Below the pieces are notes generated by a model, which saw only the letters and a program-made list of their open reading frames with translations, had not been told where the DNA came from and did not search any database. From Vitreoscilla massiliensis (GTDB taxonomy: Bacteria; Pseudomonadota; Gammaproteobacteria; Burkholderiales; Neisseriaceae), in the NCBI RefSeq assembly GCF_001457815.1, contig NZ_LN898221.1, forward strand, positions 1,321,053-1,385,052: 64,000 nucleotides of DNA, in the 5' to 3' direction. A program made the translations under genes and the position numbers. Below, in pieces: positions 1 through 7,442 of the stretch; position 1 is the stretch's first letter; every line of letters begins with the position of its first letter.

Positions 1-712
1 CGGCCTCACGCTGCAAGCCAGCAACGATTTTTTGCATGTAGCGCAACGAGAATTCACGGTAAGCAACATGGCTGAGCGCGCCGCCCCAAGTGTCGAAAAT
101 CTGCACCGCTTGCGCGCCTGCGGCGATTTGCGCATTCAAATACACAATCACCGAATCGGCCAACACATCCAAAATGGTGTGCAACAAATCAGGGCGTTGG
201 TACATCATGGTTTTGATGGTACGGAATTCCTTGCTGCTGCCGCCTTCTATCATGTAACAAGCCAAGGTAAACGGACTGCCTGAAAAGCCGATTAACGGTA
301 CACGGCCATTCAAAGCCTTGCGTATGCTGGACACCGCATCGGTGACATAGCGCAATTTGTCCATGTCCACCAATTGCAAAGCGGCCACATCGGCCTCAGT
401 GCGCACAGGACGCTCAAATTTCGGCCCTTCGCCTTCGGCAAAATACAAACCCAAGCCCATGGCATCGGGGATGGTCAAGATGTCGGAAAACAAAATCGCC
501 GCATCCAAATCAAAGCGTTCCAACGGCTGTATCGTCACTTCTGTGGCCAATTCGGTGTTTTTGCACAAAGACAAAAAATCGCCGGCTTGGGCACGCGTGG
601 CACGGTATTCAGGCAGGTAACGCCCCGCTTGGCGCATCATCCACACAGGTGTGTAATCCACATCTTGTTTCAATAAAGCACGTAAAAACACATCGTTTTG
701 CAATTCGGTCAT
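1..712 (-). CDS. hemE: Uroporphyrinogen decarboxylase HemE (5' part, runs off window)
   Basis: Decarboxylates the four acetate side chains of uroporphyrinogen III to give coproporphyrinogen III in cytoplasmic heme synthesis. Reading the minus strand from an ATG at 712 gives an uninterrupted frame of about 237 residues to the window edge, beginning MTELQNDVFLRALL. The family signature PVWMMRQAGRYLPEYR lies near residues 22-37, and the FSDIL, GFSGSPFT and IFDTWGG segments follow in family order. The family is about 350 residues, so roughly the last third is missing here. No strong Shine-Dalgarno is visible before the ATG. A TATAAT box about 35 bases upstream fits a gene-specific promoter. Confidence 0.95.
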   Translation of the reverse strand, partial: MTELQNDVFLRALLKQDVDYTPVWMMRQAGRYLPEYRATRAQAGDFLSLCKNTELATEVTIQPLERFDLDAAILFSDILTIPDAMGLGLYFAEGEGPKFERPVRTEADVAALQLVDMDKLRYVTDAVSSIRKALNGRVPLIGFSGSPFTLACYMIEGGSSKEFRTIKTMMYQRPDLLHTILDVLADSVIVYLNAQIAAGAQAVQIFDTWGGALSHVAYREFSLRYMQKIVAGLQREA

Positions 713-746
713 GGGAGGGCCGTCACTAAAATCAATCAAATGCGTT

Positions 747-752
747 ATTATA
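747..752 (-). promoter_or_regulatory. Probable -10 box for hemE
   Basis: On the minus strand this reads TATAAT, a perfect -10 consensus, about 35 bases before the hemE ATG. No good -35 hexamer is found at 16-18 bases, so the call rests on the -10 box and its position. Confidence 0.4.
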
Positions 753-801
753 GGCTAAGATGAAAACAATTACCCTGAGTTAGCGCAAGTCGCGGCAAAT
801 A

Positions 802-810
802 TGCTATAAA
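802..810 (+). promoter_or_regulatory. Probable extended -10 element for the DUF4870-like gene
   Basis: TGCTATAAA fits the extended -10 form TGnTATAAT except for the last base. It lies about 60 bases upstream of the ATG at 874. No clear -35 box is seen, which is usual for extended -10 promoters. Confidence 0.4.
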
Positions 811-873
811 CCATTGCATTTGAGTAGGCAATCTAAGTCTGTTTCACCACCTGAGCCCTTAAAAGGAGTAAGC

Positions 874-1308
874 ATGTCTGAATCTGAACAAAACCCGCAA
901 AGCCCAGCCCCTAGCGAAGAAACGGCAGCCGTTCAGGCCACCGCCGCCCCCACTCACAGTCCCATCAAACCATCGTCTGGCGGCACCGACTTGCGCCAAT
1001 ACACGATGATTATTTACATTTTGTACATGGTGGCCATTTTGGTGGGCATTACCTCCATCGTCGGCGTCATCATGGCGTATGTGAAGCGTGCCGATTTTGC
1101 CGGCACCGAATACGAAGACCACATCACCTATTTAATCCGCACGTTCTGGATCAGTTTGATTGGTTATGTGATAGGCGCGGTATTGTCGGTAATAGGCATC
1201 GGCCTCATCATCATCATCGCCGTAGGCATTTGGTATATCTACCGTTCCATTGCCGGCTTCATCAAATTCAACGACAACAAACCCATCAATGCTTTGGGTT
1301 GGATGTAA
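874..1308 (+). CDS. Small DUF4870-like inner-membrane protein
   Basis: Function unknown. The 144-residue product has a polar Pro/Ala/Glu-rich N-terminal tail of about 40 residues, then a hydrophobic helix (YTMIIYILYMVAILVGITS), the segment VIMAYVKR, a polar loop, and one or two more helices ending in FIKFNDNKPI. This layout resembles DUF4870 (Tic20-like) membrane proteins. The start at 874 is chosen over an in-frame ATG at 814 because AAGGAG sits at 862-867, six bases before it, and the sequence encoded upstream is not membrane-protein-like. It is a single-gene unit ending at the hairpin at 1335-1370. Confidence 0.8.
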   Translation: MSESEQNPQSPAPSEETAAVQATAAPTHSPIKPSSGGTDLRQYTMIIYILYMVAILVGITSIVGVIMAYVKRADFAGTEYEDHITYLIRTFWISLIGYVIGAVLSVIGIGLIIIIAVGIWYIYRSIAGFIKFNDNKPINALGWM

Positions 1309-1334
1309 TATGATGAATTGATTTGAAAACACAC

Positions 1335-1370
1335 AAAAGCGGCCTGTAAACGATTTACAGGCCGCTTTTT
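1335..1370. terminator. Bidirectional terminator made of inverted uptake sequences
   Basis: Arms at 1335-1350 and 1354-1369 are perfectly complementary (16 bp, 3-base loop) and each contains GCGGCCTGTAA. An A-tract on the left and T-tract on the right make it usable in both directions. It lies between convergent genes (DUF4870-like and pssA). Confidence 0.85.
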
Positions 1371-1388
1371 AATAGGGTCAAACCATGT

Positions 1389-2198
1389 TTAAGCTGTTTT
1401 GGCTTTGCCCACACCGAGTTTTTGCATCGCCCACATCACATAGCCTGACAGGCTGTAGGCCAAGAAGAACAAGAACAAAATCAGTGATGGCTCCCAGAAC
1501 AGCAGCAAAATCACCGCCACAATGATGAGCATGGTGAAGAACGGCACTTTGCGGCGCACACCCAATTCCTTGAAGCTCCAGAATTTGATTTGTACTATCA
1601 TCGACAAGCCGGCAAACAGCGTCAACACCAAGCACACATATTTGATGCCCGGAATATAAGCAAACTCATGGTATACCCACACCAAGCCGGCAATCAAAGC
1701 GGCAGCGGTAGGACTGGGCACGCCGATGAACCAGCGTTTGTCAACTTTGCCAATTAAGGTATTGAACAAGGCCAAGCGCAAGCCGGCGCAAGCGCAGTAA
1801 ATAAACGCCACCGCCAAACCCAAATGGCCAAAATCAAACAACTGCCATTTGTACGCCACCAAAGCCGGTGCCACACCAAAGCTCACCATATCGGCCAAAC
1901 TGTCCATTTGTTCGCCAAACGCGCTTTGGCTGTTGGTCATGCGCGCCACACGGCCGTCCATGCCGTCCAAAATCATCGAGGCAAAAATGTAAAACGCGGC
2001 TTTTTCAAACTCATTGTGCACGGTGGCCAAAATAATCGCTTGAAACGCGCAAAACAAGGCCGCGATGGTAAACGCATTGGGCAACAAATAAATCGCATTG
2101 TCGCGCAAGCGCTTTTGTTTGTATTCGTCTTGTGTTGCGACCGCGTCAGAATGGGCATCTGCCCCAGTTTCTGCCACTTGCTTGTCGTCTTGCTCCAT
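1389..2198 (-). CDS. pssA: CDP-diacylglycerol-serine O-phosphatidyltransferase
   Basis: Makes phosphatidylserine from CDP-diacylglycerol and L-serine at the inner membrane, the first committed step to phosphatidylethanolamine. The 269-residue product carries the CDP-alcohol phosphotransferase signature DGx2ARx8Gx3Dx3D at about residues 81-103 (DGRVARMTNSQSAFGEQMD...). It has several hydrophobic helices, which marks it as the integral-membrane (type II) form rather than the peripheral E. coli type. The start at 2198 is preferred to an in-frame ATG at 2240 because AAGGA lies eight bases upstream and the longer form would overlap hflX. hflX ends 11 bases upstream. With psd it supplies the two-step phosphatidylethanolamine pathway in one operon. 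Confidence 0.93.
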   Translation of the reverse strand: MEQDDKQVAETGADAHSDAVATQDEYKQKRLRDNAIYLLPNAFTIAALFCAFQAIILATVHNEFEKAAFYIFASMILDGMDGRVARMTNSQSAFGEQMDSLADMVSFGVAPALVAYKWQLFDFGHLGLAVAFIYCACAGLRLALFNTLIGKVDKRWFIGVPSPTAAALIAGLVWVYHEFAYIPGIKYVCLVLTLFAGLSMIVQIKFWSFKELGVRRKVPFFTMLIIVAVILLLFWEPSLILFLFFLAYSLSGYVMWAMQKLGVGKAKTA

Positions 2199-2209
2199 AC
2201 TGCTCGTCC

Positions 2210-3355
2210 TTATAAAGATTGTGCTTGTTCCGCCATCCACTGGCGCAAATCTGCCAAGCCCTCGCCATTATGCACCGATATGTGCATCGCCACCACGCCG
2301 CCTTGCGCATTGAGCACCGCACCTGCGGGCAAGGCCGCCTCTGCTGGCAGCAAGTCGATTTTGTTCAATACCAATAAGCATGGGATGTTTTCGGCACTGA
2401 TTTGGTTCAACACCTCGTTGACATCGTCGATTTGGCGCGACCACTCCGCATGCGAACGGTCAACCACATGCAACAGCACATCGGCCTCGGCGGTTTCTTC
2501 CAAAGTGGCGGCAAACGCTTCCACCAATTCGTGCGGCAAATCGCGCACAAAACCGACGGTATCGGTGAGCACCACATTGGCATTCGGCCCCAAATACAAG
2601 CGCCGTGCGGTGGTGTCCAGCGTGGCAAACAATTGGTCTTTGGCCAACACATCGGCCTTGGTCAGACGGTTGAAGACGCTGGATTTGCCGGCATTGGTAT
2701 AGCCGACCAGTGCGAAAGTCGGTGTGCCATTGCGATTACGACTTTTGCGTTGGGTCTGACGCTGTTTTTTCACCTGTTGTAACTCGCGTTTCAAGCGGGT
2801 GATTTTGTTGCCGATTAAGCGGCGGTCGGTTTCCAACTGCGTCTCGCCCGGCCCTTTCATGCCTATGCCGCCTTTTTGGCTTTGCAAATGCGCATAGCCG
2901 CGCACCAAGCGACTGGACAAGTGGGTTAACTGCGCCAACTCCACTTGCAATTTGCCCTCTTGCGTGCGCGCACGTTGGGCAAAAATGTCCAAAATCAAAC
3001 CGACGCGGTCGATGACGCGACATTGGCACACTTTTTCCAAATTGCGCTCTTGCGTTGGCGTCAATGGGTGGTTCACCACCAACAAATCCGCTTCGGTTTG
3101 GACGATGATGTCGGCGATTTCTTCGGCCTTGCCGCTGCCGATGTACAAGGCGGGCGATGGTTTGTCTTTTTGACAGGTGACGGTTTCCACCAATTCACCG
3201 CCGGTGGCGCATATCAACTCTTTGGCTTCGGCCACAGCGGCCTGAAAGTCGTTTTGGCGCACAACACGGTTGCCGGCGAAATCGGTTAAATCCACTGCCA
3301 AAAGCACGATGCGCTCTGGGCGCACCGTGCTGTTATCCATTTGGTATTGAGTCAT
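2210..3355 (-). CDS. hflX: Ribosome-associated GTPase HflX
   Basis: HflX binds 50S subunits and can split stalled or hibernating ribosomes. The 381-residue product has the HflX N-terminal domain (GSGKAEEI near 73-80), the glycine-rich GGIGMKGPGETQLETDRR segment (162-179), then a G domain: G1 GYTNAGKS at 218-225, DTVGF at 265-269, NKID at 331-334. Length is normal to slightly short at the C terminus. The ATG at 3355 is kept; a second in-frame ATG at 3340 is possible and neither has a clear Shine-Dalgarno. It sits between psd and pssA on the same strand, an arrangement with no obvious functional logic. An uptake-sequence variant (GCGGCCTGAAAA) lies just upstream, at about 3362-3373. Confidence 0.94.
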   Translation of the reverse strand: MTQYQMDNSTVRPERIVLLAVDLTDFAGNRVVRQNDFQAAVAEAKELICATGGELVETVTCQKDKPSPALYIGSGKAEEIADIIVQTEADLLVVNHPLTPTQERNLEKVCQCRVIDRVGLILDIFAQRARTQEGKLQVELAQLTHLSSRLVRGYAHLQSQKGGIGMKGPGETQLETDRRLIGNKITRLKRELQQVKKQRQTQRKSRNRNGTPTFALVGYTNAGKSSVFNRLTKADVLAKDQLFATLDTTARRLYLGPNANVVLTDTVGFVRDLPHELVEAFAATLEETAEADVLLHVVDRSHAEWSRQIDDVNEVLNQISAENIPCLLVLNKIDLLPAEAALPAGAVLNAQGGVVAMHISVHNGEGLADLRQWMAEQAQSL

Positions 3356-3373
3356 TGTGGGTTTTCAGGCCGC

Positions 3374-4036
3374 TTAATCAGCGTTTTGAGCTGGCAAATG
3401 TGCCAAGATGGTAGTGGAAGCAGACACTTTTTCGCCTATGGTCACTTGCGCTTGCGCGTCTACCGGCAAATACAAGTCCACACGCGAACCGAAGCGAATA
3501 AAGCCATAGCGTTGGCCGCGGTACAAATGGTCGCCCACTTTGGTGTAACACAAGATGCGACGCGCCACCAAACCCGCCACTTGCACAAAGGTGATGTCGC
3601 GACCGCTATCGGTTTTCATCAATACCGCATTGCGCTCGTTTTCCAAACTGGCTTTGTCCAAATCGGCATTGACAAAAGAGCCGGCAAAATACTCGACGCG
3701 CTCTACCGTGCCTTCAATCGGTGCGCGATTGGAATGCACATTGAACACATTCATGAACACGCTGATTTTCAAGGCTTCGCATTGGCGGTAAGGGTCTTGG
3801 GTTTTTTCAATCACCACGATGCGGCCGTCAGCAGGGCTGGTGATGGCATTGGCATCGTTCGGGGTTTCGCGCGCTGGGTCACGGAAAAACTGCACCACAA
3901 ACGCGGTAATCAACCAAAATGGCAACGACCATGCGCCAAACATGCAGGTAATCAACAGACTCGCCACCACGGTGACGATGATAAATGGCCAGCCTTCTCG
4001 GGCTAAAATCGGGTGCGGATAATGTGCTTTGGCCAC
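3374..4036 (-). CDS. psd: Phosphatidylserine decarboxylase, short form
   Basis: Converts phosphatidylserine to phosphatidylethanolamine. The 220-residue protein is of the short Psd class. An N-terminal membrane hairpin (FIIVTVVASLLITCMFGAW...) is followed by FFRDPAR, SPADGRIV, VFMNVFNVHSNRAP (about 94-106) and RFGSRVD, where the Gly-Ser at about 183-184 is the expected self-cleavage site generating the pyruvoyl group. A GTG at 4036 is chosen as start because AAGGAG lies six bases before it; upstream in-frame residues are not conserved in character. First gene of psd-hflX-pssA. Confidence 0.93.
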   Translation of the reverse strand: MAKAHYPHPILAREGWPFIIVTVVASLLITCMFGAWSLPFWLITAFVVQFFRDPARETPNDANAITSPADGRIVVIEKTQDPYRQCEALKISVFMNVFNVHSNRAPIEGTVERVEYFAGSFVNADLDKASLENERNAVLMKTDSGRDITFVQVAGLVARRILCYTKVGDHLYRGQRYGFIRFGSRVDLYLPVDAQAQVTIGEKVSASTTILAHLPAQNAD

Positions 4037-4118
4037 TGTGGCTCCTTGGGTACGCGGAAAGTTAAGTTCGCCATTATAACCGCATTCATTCGACTGCTGC
4101 CAATTATGCAAAACAGGT

Positions 4119-4172
4119 TTACAGGCCGCATTTGCCTGCCCAAACCCAAAGCCAGACAGATGCGGCCTGTAA
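4119..4172. repeat. Inverted pair of uptake sequences with a long loop
   Basis: TTACAGGCCGCAT at 4119-4131 and its complement ATGCGGCCTGTAA at 4160-4172 are separated by 28 bases. The loop is long and no T-tract follows, so it is a weaker terminator candidate than the other pairs. Here the copies face inward with TTACAGG first. It lies between two minus-strand genes. Confidence 0.65.
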
Positions 4173-4201
4173 GTTTGCTCTTGCCTTGCCTGCGTGTGGA
4201 T

Positions 4202-5590
4202 TCAATTACTTGCCGTCAACACCCGCGCCAATACCGCAAACACACGCTCATCCAAACACTGCGCCACATTAAAACGCAGACTGTCGCCGGCATTTTGCGA
4301 CAAACTAAACGCATTACCCGGCGCCAACACCAGCCCTTGTTGCAAACACGCTTGCGCCACTTGCGCCGCATCACAGCCCGCTGGCAAACGACACCACACA
4401 AAAATACCCGCAGACGGCAACAGCCACGGCTCTATGCCCAAGGCTTGCAGTTTGGGCACCACGATTTGCATCGCCTGCGCCAAGCGCACGCGCATCGCCT
4501 CCACGTGTTTGCGGTAGCCACTGTCGGTGAGCGCGTGCCACACCAATTCTTGCGCCAAACGCCCACCGGCAAACGTGGTGGCAATTTTCAAATCCACCAA
4601 AGCCTCTAACCATTCGGGTTTGGCGGCGATGTAACCGACACGCACCGACGCCGACAGGGTTTTGGAGAAGCTGCCGATGTGGATGACGCGTTCCAAACCA
4701 TCAAACACACTCAAGCGCGCCGCCGCTGTCAATTCAAAATCGGCAAAAATATCGTCCTCAACCACCACCAAATCGCTGCCATCAATCAATTTGAGCAGGC
4801 GGTGCGCCACCACCGGCGACAAGGTCGCGCCGGTCGGATTGTGTATGCCTGCATTGGTGACGTACAAACGCGGTTGATGCTCAAGCAAAGCGGCCTGAAA
4901 CGCCTGCAAATCTGGCCCATGTTCGGTATAAGGTACACCAACCACCTTGACCCGATGCGCCTTGAGCAAGGCATGAAAATTGAAATAGCACGGGTCGTCC
5001 ACCAAGACGGTATCGCCGGCTTGTAAAAACAAGCGGCAAATCAAGTCTATCGCCTGCGTGCCCGATTCGGTCAACACAATTTGCTCAGGCGTGGCTTCCA
5101 AACCCATCGCCGCCATGCGTCTGGCCAACAGCAAACGCAGTGGCGGCAAACCCAAAGGCGTCGCGTATTCGCTCAAACTGTCGACCTCAGCACGCGCCAC
5201 CGTCCGCAAAGCGCGGCGCATGCCGTCTTCAAACAACCATTGCGGTGGCAACCAGCCACAGCCTGGGCGCAACATCTGCGCATCGCCTTCTAAGGCTTGG
5301 CGCGAAATCCACAACGGGTCTATGGCACGGTCTTGCGGTGCACCGGCTTGGCGCAAATCCAGTGGGGCAACACTGCCTTGCACATAATAACCCGAGCCCG
5401 CTTTGGCCAAAATCAGCCCCTCGGCCACCAAGCGCTCATACGCTTCCACCACCGTCGACACCGACACCTTCAATAATTGTGCTTGCGCCCGCACCGACGG
5501 CAAACGCGCACCGGTGACCAAGCTGCGTTGGTGTATTTGGGTGCGCACATGCGCCATCACTTGGGCGATGCGGCCTGTAGTTGTGTTCAT
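4202..5590 (-). CDS. MocR-type regulator: GntR winged helix fused to PLP aminotransferase domain
   Basis: A 462-residue chimera. The N-terminal GntR winged helix (IHQRSLVTGARLPSVRAQAQ..., VSVSTVVEAYERL) is followed by a fold-type I aminotransferase domain with YVTNAGIHNPTG, VVEDDIFADFEL and the PLP-lysine motif GSFSKTLSASVRVGY. Family members such as GabR and PdxR use PLP or an aldimine as the effector and rarely act as transaminases. The ATG at 5590 is preferred; in-frame ATGs at 5620 and 5701 lack a Shine-Dalgarno and would extend past the winged helix. It diverges from an EamA exporter, and the intervening 144 bases carry repeated AATTGTAT boxes, so it most likely controls that transporter and itself. 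The ligand cannot be inferred. Confidence 0.88.
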   Translation of the reverse strand: MNTTTGRIAQVMAHVRTQIHQRSLVTGARLPSVRAQAQLLKVSVSTVVEAYERLVAEGLILAKAGSGYYVQGSVAPLDLRQAGAPQDRAIDPLWISRQALEGDAQMLRPGCGWLPPQWLFEDGMRRALRTVARAEVDSLSEYATPLGLPPLRLLLARRMAAMGLEATPEQIVLTESGTQAIDLICRLFLQAGDTVLVDDPCYFNFHALLKAHRVKVVGVPYTEHGPDLQAFQAALLEHQPRLYVTNAGIHNPTGATLSPVVAHRLLKLIDGSDLVVVEDDIFADFELTAAARLSVFDGLERVIHIGSFSKTLSASVRVGYIAAKPEWLEALVDLKIATTFAGGRLAQELVWHALTDSGYRKHVEAMRVRLAQAMQIVVPKLQALGIEPWLLPSAGIFVWCRLPAGCDAAQVAQACLQQGLVLAPGNAFSLSQNAGDSLRFNVAQCLDERVFAVLARVLTASN

Positions 5591-5626
5591 CGTTGACTCG
5601 CTGGTGTGATTGGAAAGCATGACTGC

Positions 5627-5672
5627 AATTGTATGGGTCAAACACCAATACAGTTCTTTAAAATTGTATTGG
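5627..5672. promoter_or_regulatory. Candidate operator of the MocR-type regulator
   Basis: AATTGTAT occurs at 5627-5634 and again at 5662-5669, 35 bases apart. The second copy also forms an inverted repeat with CCAATACA (5645-5652 against TGTATTGG at 5665-5672). Paired direct repeats about 34 bp apart are known for the GabR operator, and this site lies in the divergent promoter region. The match is by pattern only. Confidence 0.5.
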
Positions 5673-5734
5673 ATTGTAGCTGTTTTGGCGTGGCTGAGCA
5701 TGATTTACTGTGAACACACACAACACAGGAACAC

Positions 5735-6598
5735 ATGATGAAACAACACACTCTGGGCTGGCTCAATGGCATGGTTGGCGTGGCCATTTTTTCAGGCTCT
5801 TTGCCCGCCACCCGCGTGGCAGTACAGCAATTGTCACCGTGGTTTGTCACCGGCGCTCGCGCTTGCATCGCCGCCGCGCTGGGCGCGCTGTTATTGCAGC
5901 TCTTGCAACAAGCACGACCACAAGCACGGCAATGGGCATCTTTGGGCATGGTCGCCATCGGCGTGGTCTTAGGCTTTCCCTTATTAACCGCCTTGGCCTT
6001 ACAACACGCCTCCTCGGCGCACACCATTGTGTTCATAGGCTTGCTGCCTTTGTGCACGGCGATGTTTGCGGTATGGCGCGGCGGCGAACGCCCATCGCTG
6101 TGGTTTTGGCTGTTTGCCGTGGTCGGCGGTGCCAGCGTTGCGGCCTATGCCTTGATGAACAGCGACGGCGCGCCGTGGTACAGCGATGCCTTGATGGTGG
6201 CCGCCATCATTGTGTGCGGCATGGGTTATGCCGAGGGGGCTAAGTTGTCACATGCGCTCGGTGGTTGGCAGGTCATTTCATGGGCATTATTGCTGTCTGT
6301 GCCCATCATGTTGCCATTGGCGCTGTGGTCGTGGCCCGATGAGGTGAGCGCCATCAACGCCAACACGTGGTGGGGCTTGGCCTATGTGTCTTTGTTCAGC
6401 ATGTTGATTGGCTTTGTATTTTGGTACAAAGGCTTGGCGCAAGGCGGCATCGCTGCGGTGGGACAATTGCAATTGTTGCAACCGTTTATGGGCTTGGCCT
6501 TGGCGGCGCTGCTGCTAGGGGAAACGGTGAACTTCGGCATGGTTGTGGTGACTTTATTTGCAGTGGTGTGTGTGGCAGGGGCGAAACGCACGGCGTGA
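5735..6598 (+). CDS. EamA/DMT-family transporter
   Basis: A 287-residue inner-membrane protein with about ten hydrophobic helices arranged as two EamA halves. The first half holds ATRVAVQQLSPWFVTGARA and ALALQHASSAHTIVFIGLLP; the second holds GLAYVSLFSMLIGFVFWYKG and LQLLQPFMGLALAALLLGE, a typical DMT pattern. Members export amino acids, nucleosides or related metabolites; the substrate here is unknown. CAGGA at 5726-5730 precedes two adjacent ATGs (5735, 5738). It is divergent from the MocR-type regulator and ends at the hairpin at 6631-6665, so it is probably a one-gene regulon. Confidence 0.88.
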   Translation: MMKQHTLGWLNGMVGVAIFSGSLPATRVAVQQLSPWFVTGARACIAAALGALLLQLLQQARPQARQWASLGMVAIGVVLGFPLLTALALQHASSAHTIVFIGLLPLCTAMFAVWRGGERPSLWFWLFAVVGGASVAAYALMNSDGAPWYSDALMVAAIIVCGMGYAEGAKLSHALGGWQVISWALLLSVPIMLPLALWSWPDEVSAINANTWWGLAYVSLFSMLIGFVFWYKGLAQGGIAAVGQLQLLQPFMGLALAALLLGETVNFGMVVVTLFAVVCVAGAKRTA

Positions 6599-6630
6599 TT
6601 GATAACATCGTCCTACCTCACAGCATCAAT

Positions 6631-6665
6631 AATAAGCGGCCTGTAAGCCTTACAGGCCGCTTATT
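6631..6665. terminator. Terminator hairpin made of inverted uptake sequences
   Basis: Arms AATAAGCGGCCTGTAA (6631-6646) and the complement (6650-6665) form a 16-bp stem. It lies 32 bases after the EamA gene. Confidence 0.8.
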
Positions 6666-6821
6666 TCTTGTTTATACACATCATTTATCTGAGCGACTCA
6701 ACACCCACCCAGCAAACACTACCACAAGCAGCACCCGCCACTACTGCCCCACAAAAACCTTGCCGCACAGGTATGGCTCTTGCTACACCTAGCAACATCT
6801 GAACCTCACGACATCACGACC

Positions 6822-7442
6822 ATGTGGACTTACCGTTGTTGGCAATTGCTGTGGGCTTGGGGCTGTGTTGGCGCTTGCTACACACTGGCTTCGCTGTGGC
6901 CTACGGCGTCGCCTTGGGTGTTAAGCCCGTCGGCGCTAGACCAAGCCATCCGTTTACAGCCACTGTGGATGCCTGTGTATCTGTCGTTTTTCGCGTTCAT
7001 TCCGTATGGTTTTATGCAACTGGAGCGCAGCGCCTTGCCCACTTTGCGCGTGGCATTTCAATGTTGTGGTGTGTTGTCGGCGCTGGTGTTCATTGCCTTT
7101 CCCACTTCCTTGGCCTACCCCAGCAGCATCGCACTTGAAACTCATAGCGGCCTGTTTTGGGCATGGTGGCACCAAATGGACACACCGCAAAACTGCCTGC
7201 CCTCGCTGCACGCCAGTTTGACCACCATGGTGGCCTTAGCCTGGCTCAAATCGCCACAAGCGGCCTGTAAGCCGCGTTGGGCAATACTTTTATGGTATGG
7301 CTGCATCTTGTTCAGCATCTTGGCGTGCAAACGTCATTTCGCCATTGATGTCGCCGCCGGCATGGCGCTGGGCACACTCTGCTATATTGGCGCTGCCTAT
7401 TTGCACGGCACACGCCCACTCTCTTACAAGGTGAAAACATGA
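6822..7442 (+). CDS. PAP2-family membrane phosphatase
   Basis: A 206-residue multi-helix membrane protein with the type-2 phosphatidic acid phosphatase signature in its C-terminal half: CLPSLHASLTT (motif 2, PSLHA) and LACKRHFAIDVAAGMALG (motif 3, R-H-x3-D). Motif 1 (KxxxxxxRP) is not evident, so activity on the usual lipid phosphates is uncertain. The ATG at 6822 is preferred to an in-frame one at 6780 because the hydrophobic region begins right after it; no good Shine-Dalgarno is seen for either. Its stop overlaps the next gene's ATG by 4 bases, so the two are translationally coupled. A role in lipid remodelling with the downstream hydroxylase is an inference. Confidence 0.8.
   Translation: MWTYRCWQLLWAWGCVGACYTLASLWPTASPWVLSPSALDQAIRLQPLWMPVYLSFFAFIPYGFMQLERSALPTLRVAFQCCGVLSALVFIAFPTSLAYPSSIALETHSGLFWAWWHQMDTPQNCLPSLHASLTTMVALAWLKSPQAACKPRWAILLWYGCILFSILACKRHFAIDVAAGMALGTLCYIGAAYLHGTRPLSYKVKT

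Noticed and set aside
1824..2702. A 292-codon frame on the plus strand across pssA and hflX
   Set aside because: It runs antisense through two well-supported genes and encodes no recognisable protein.
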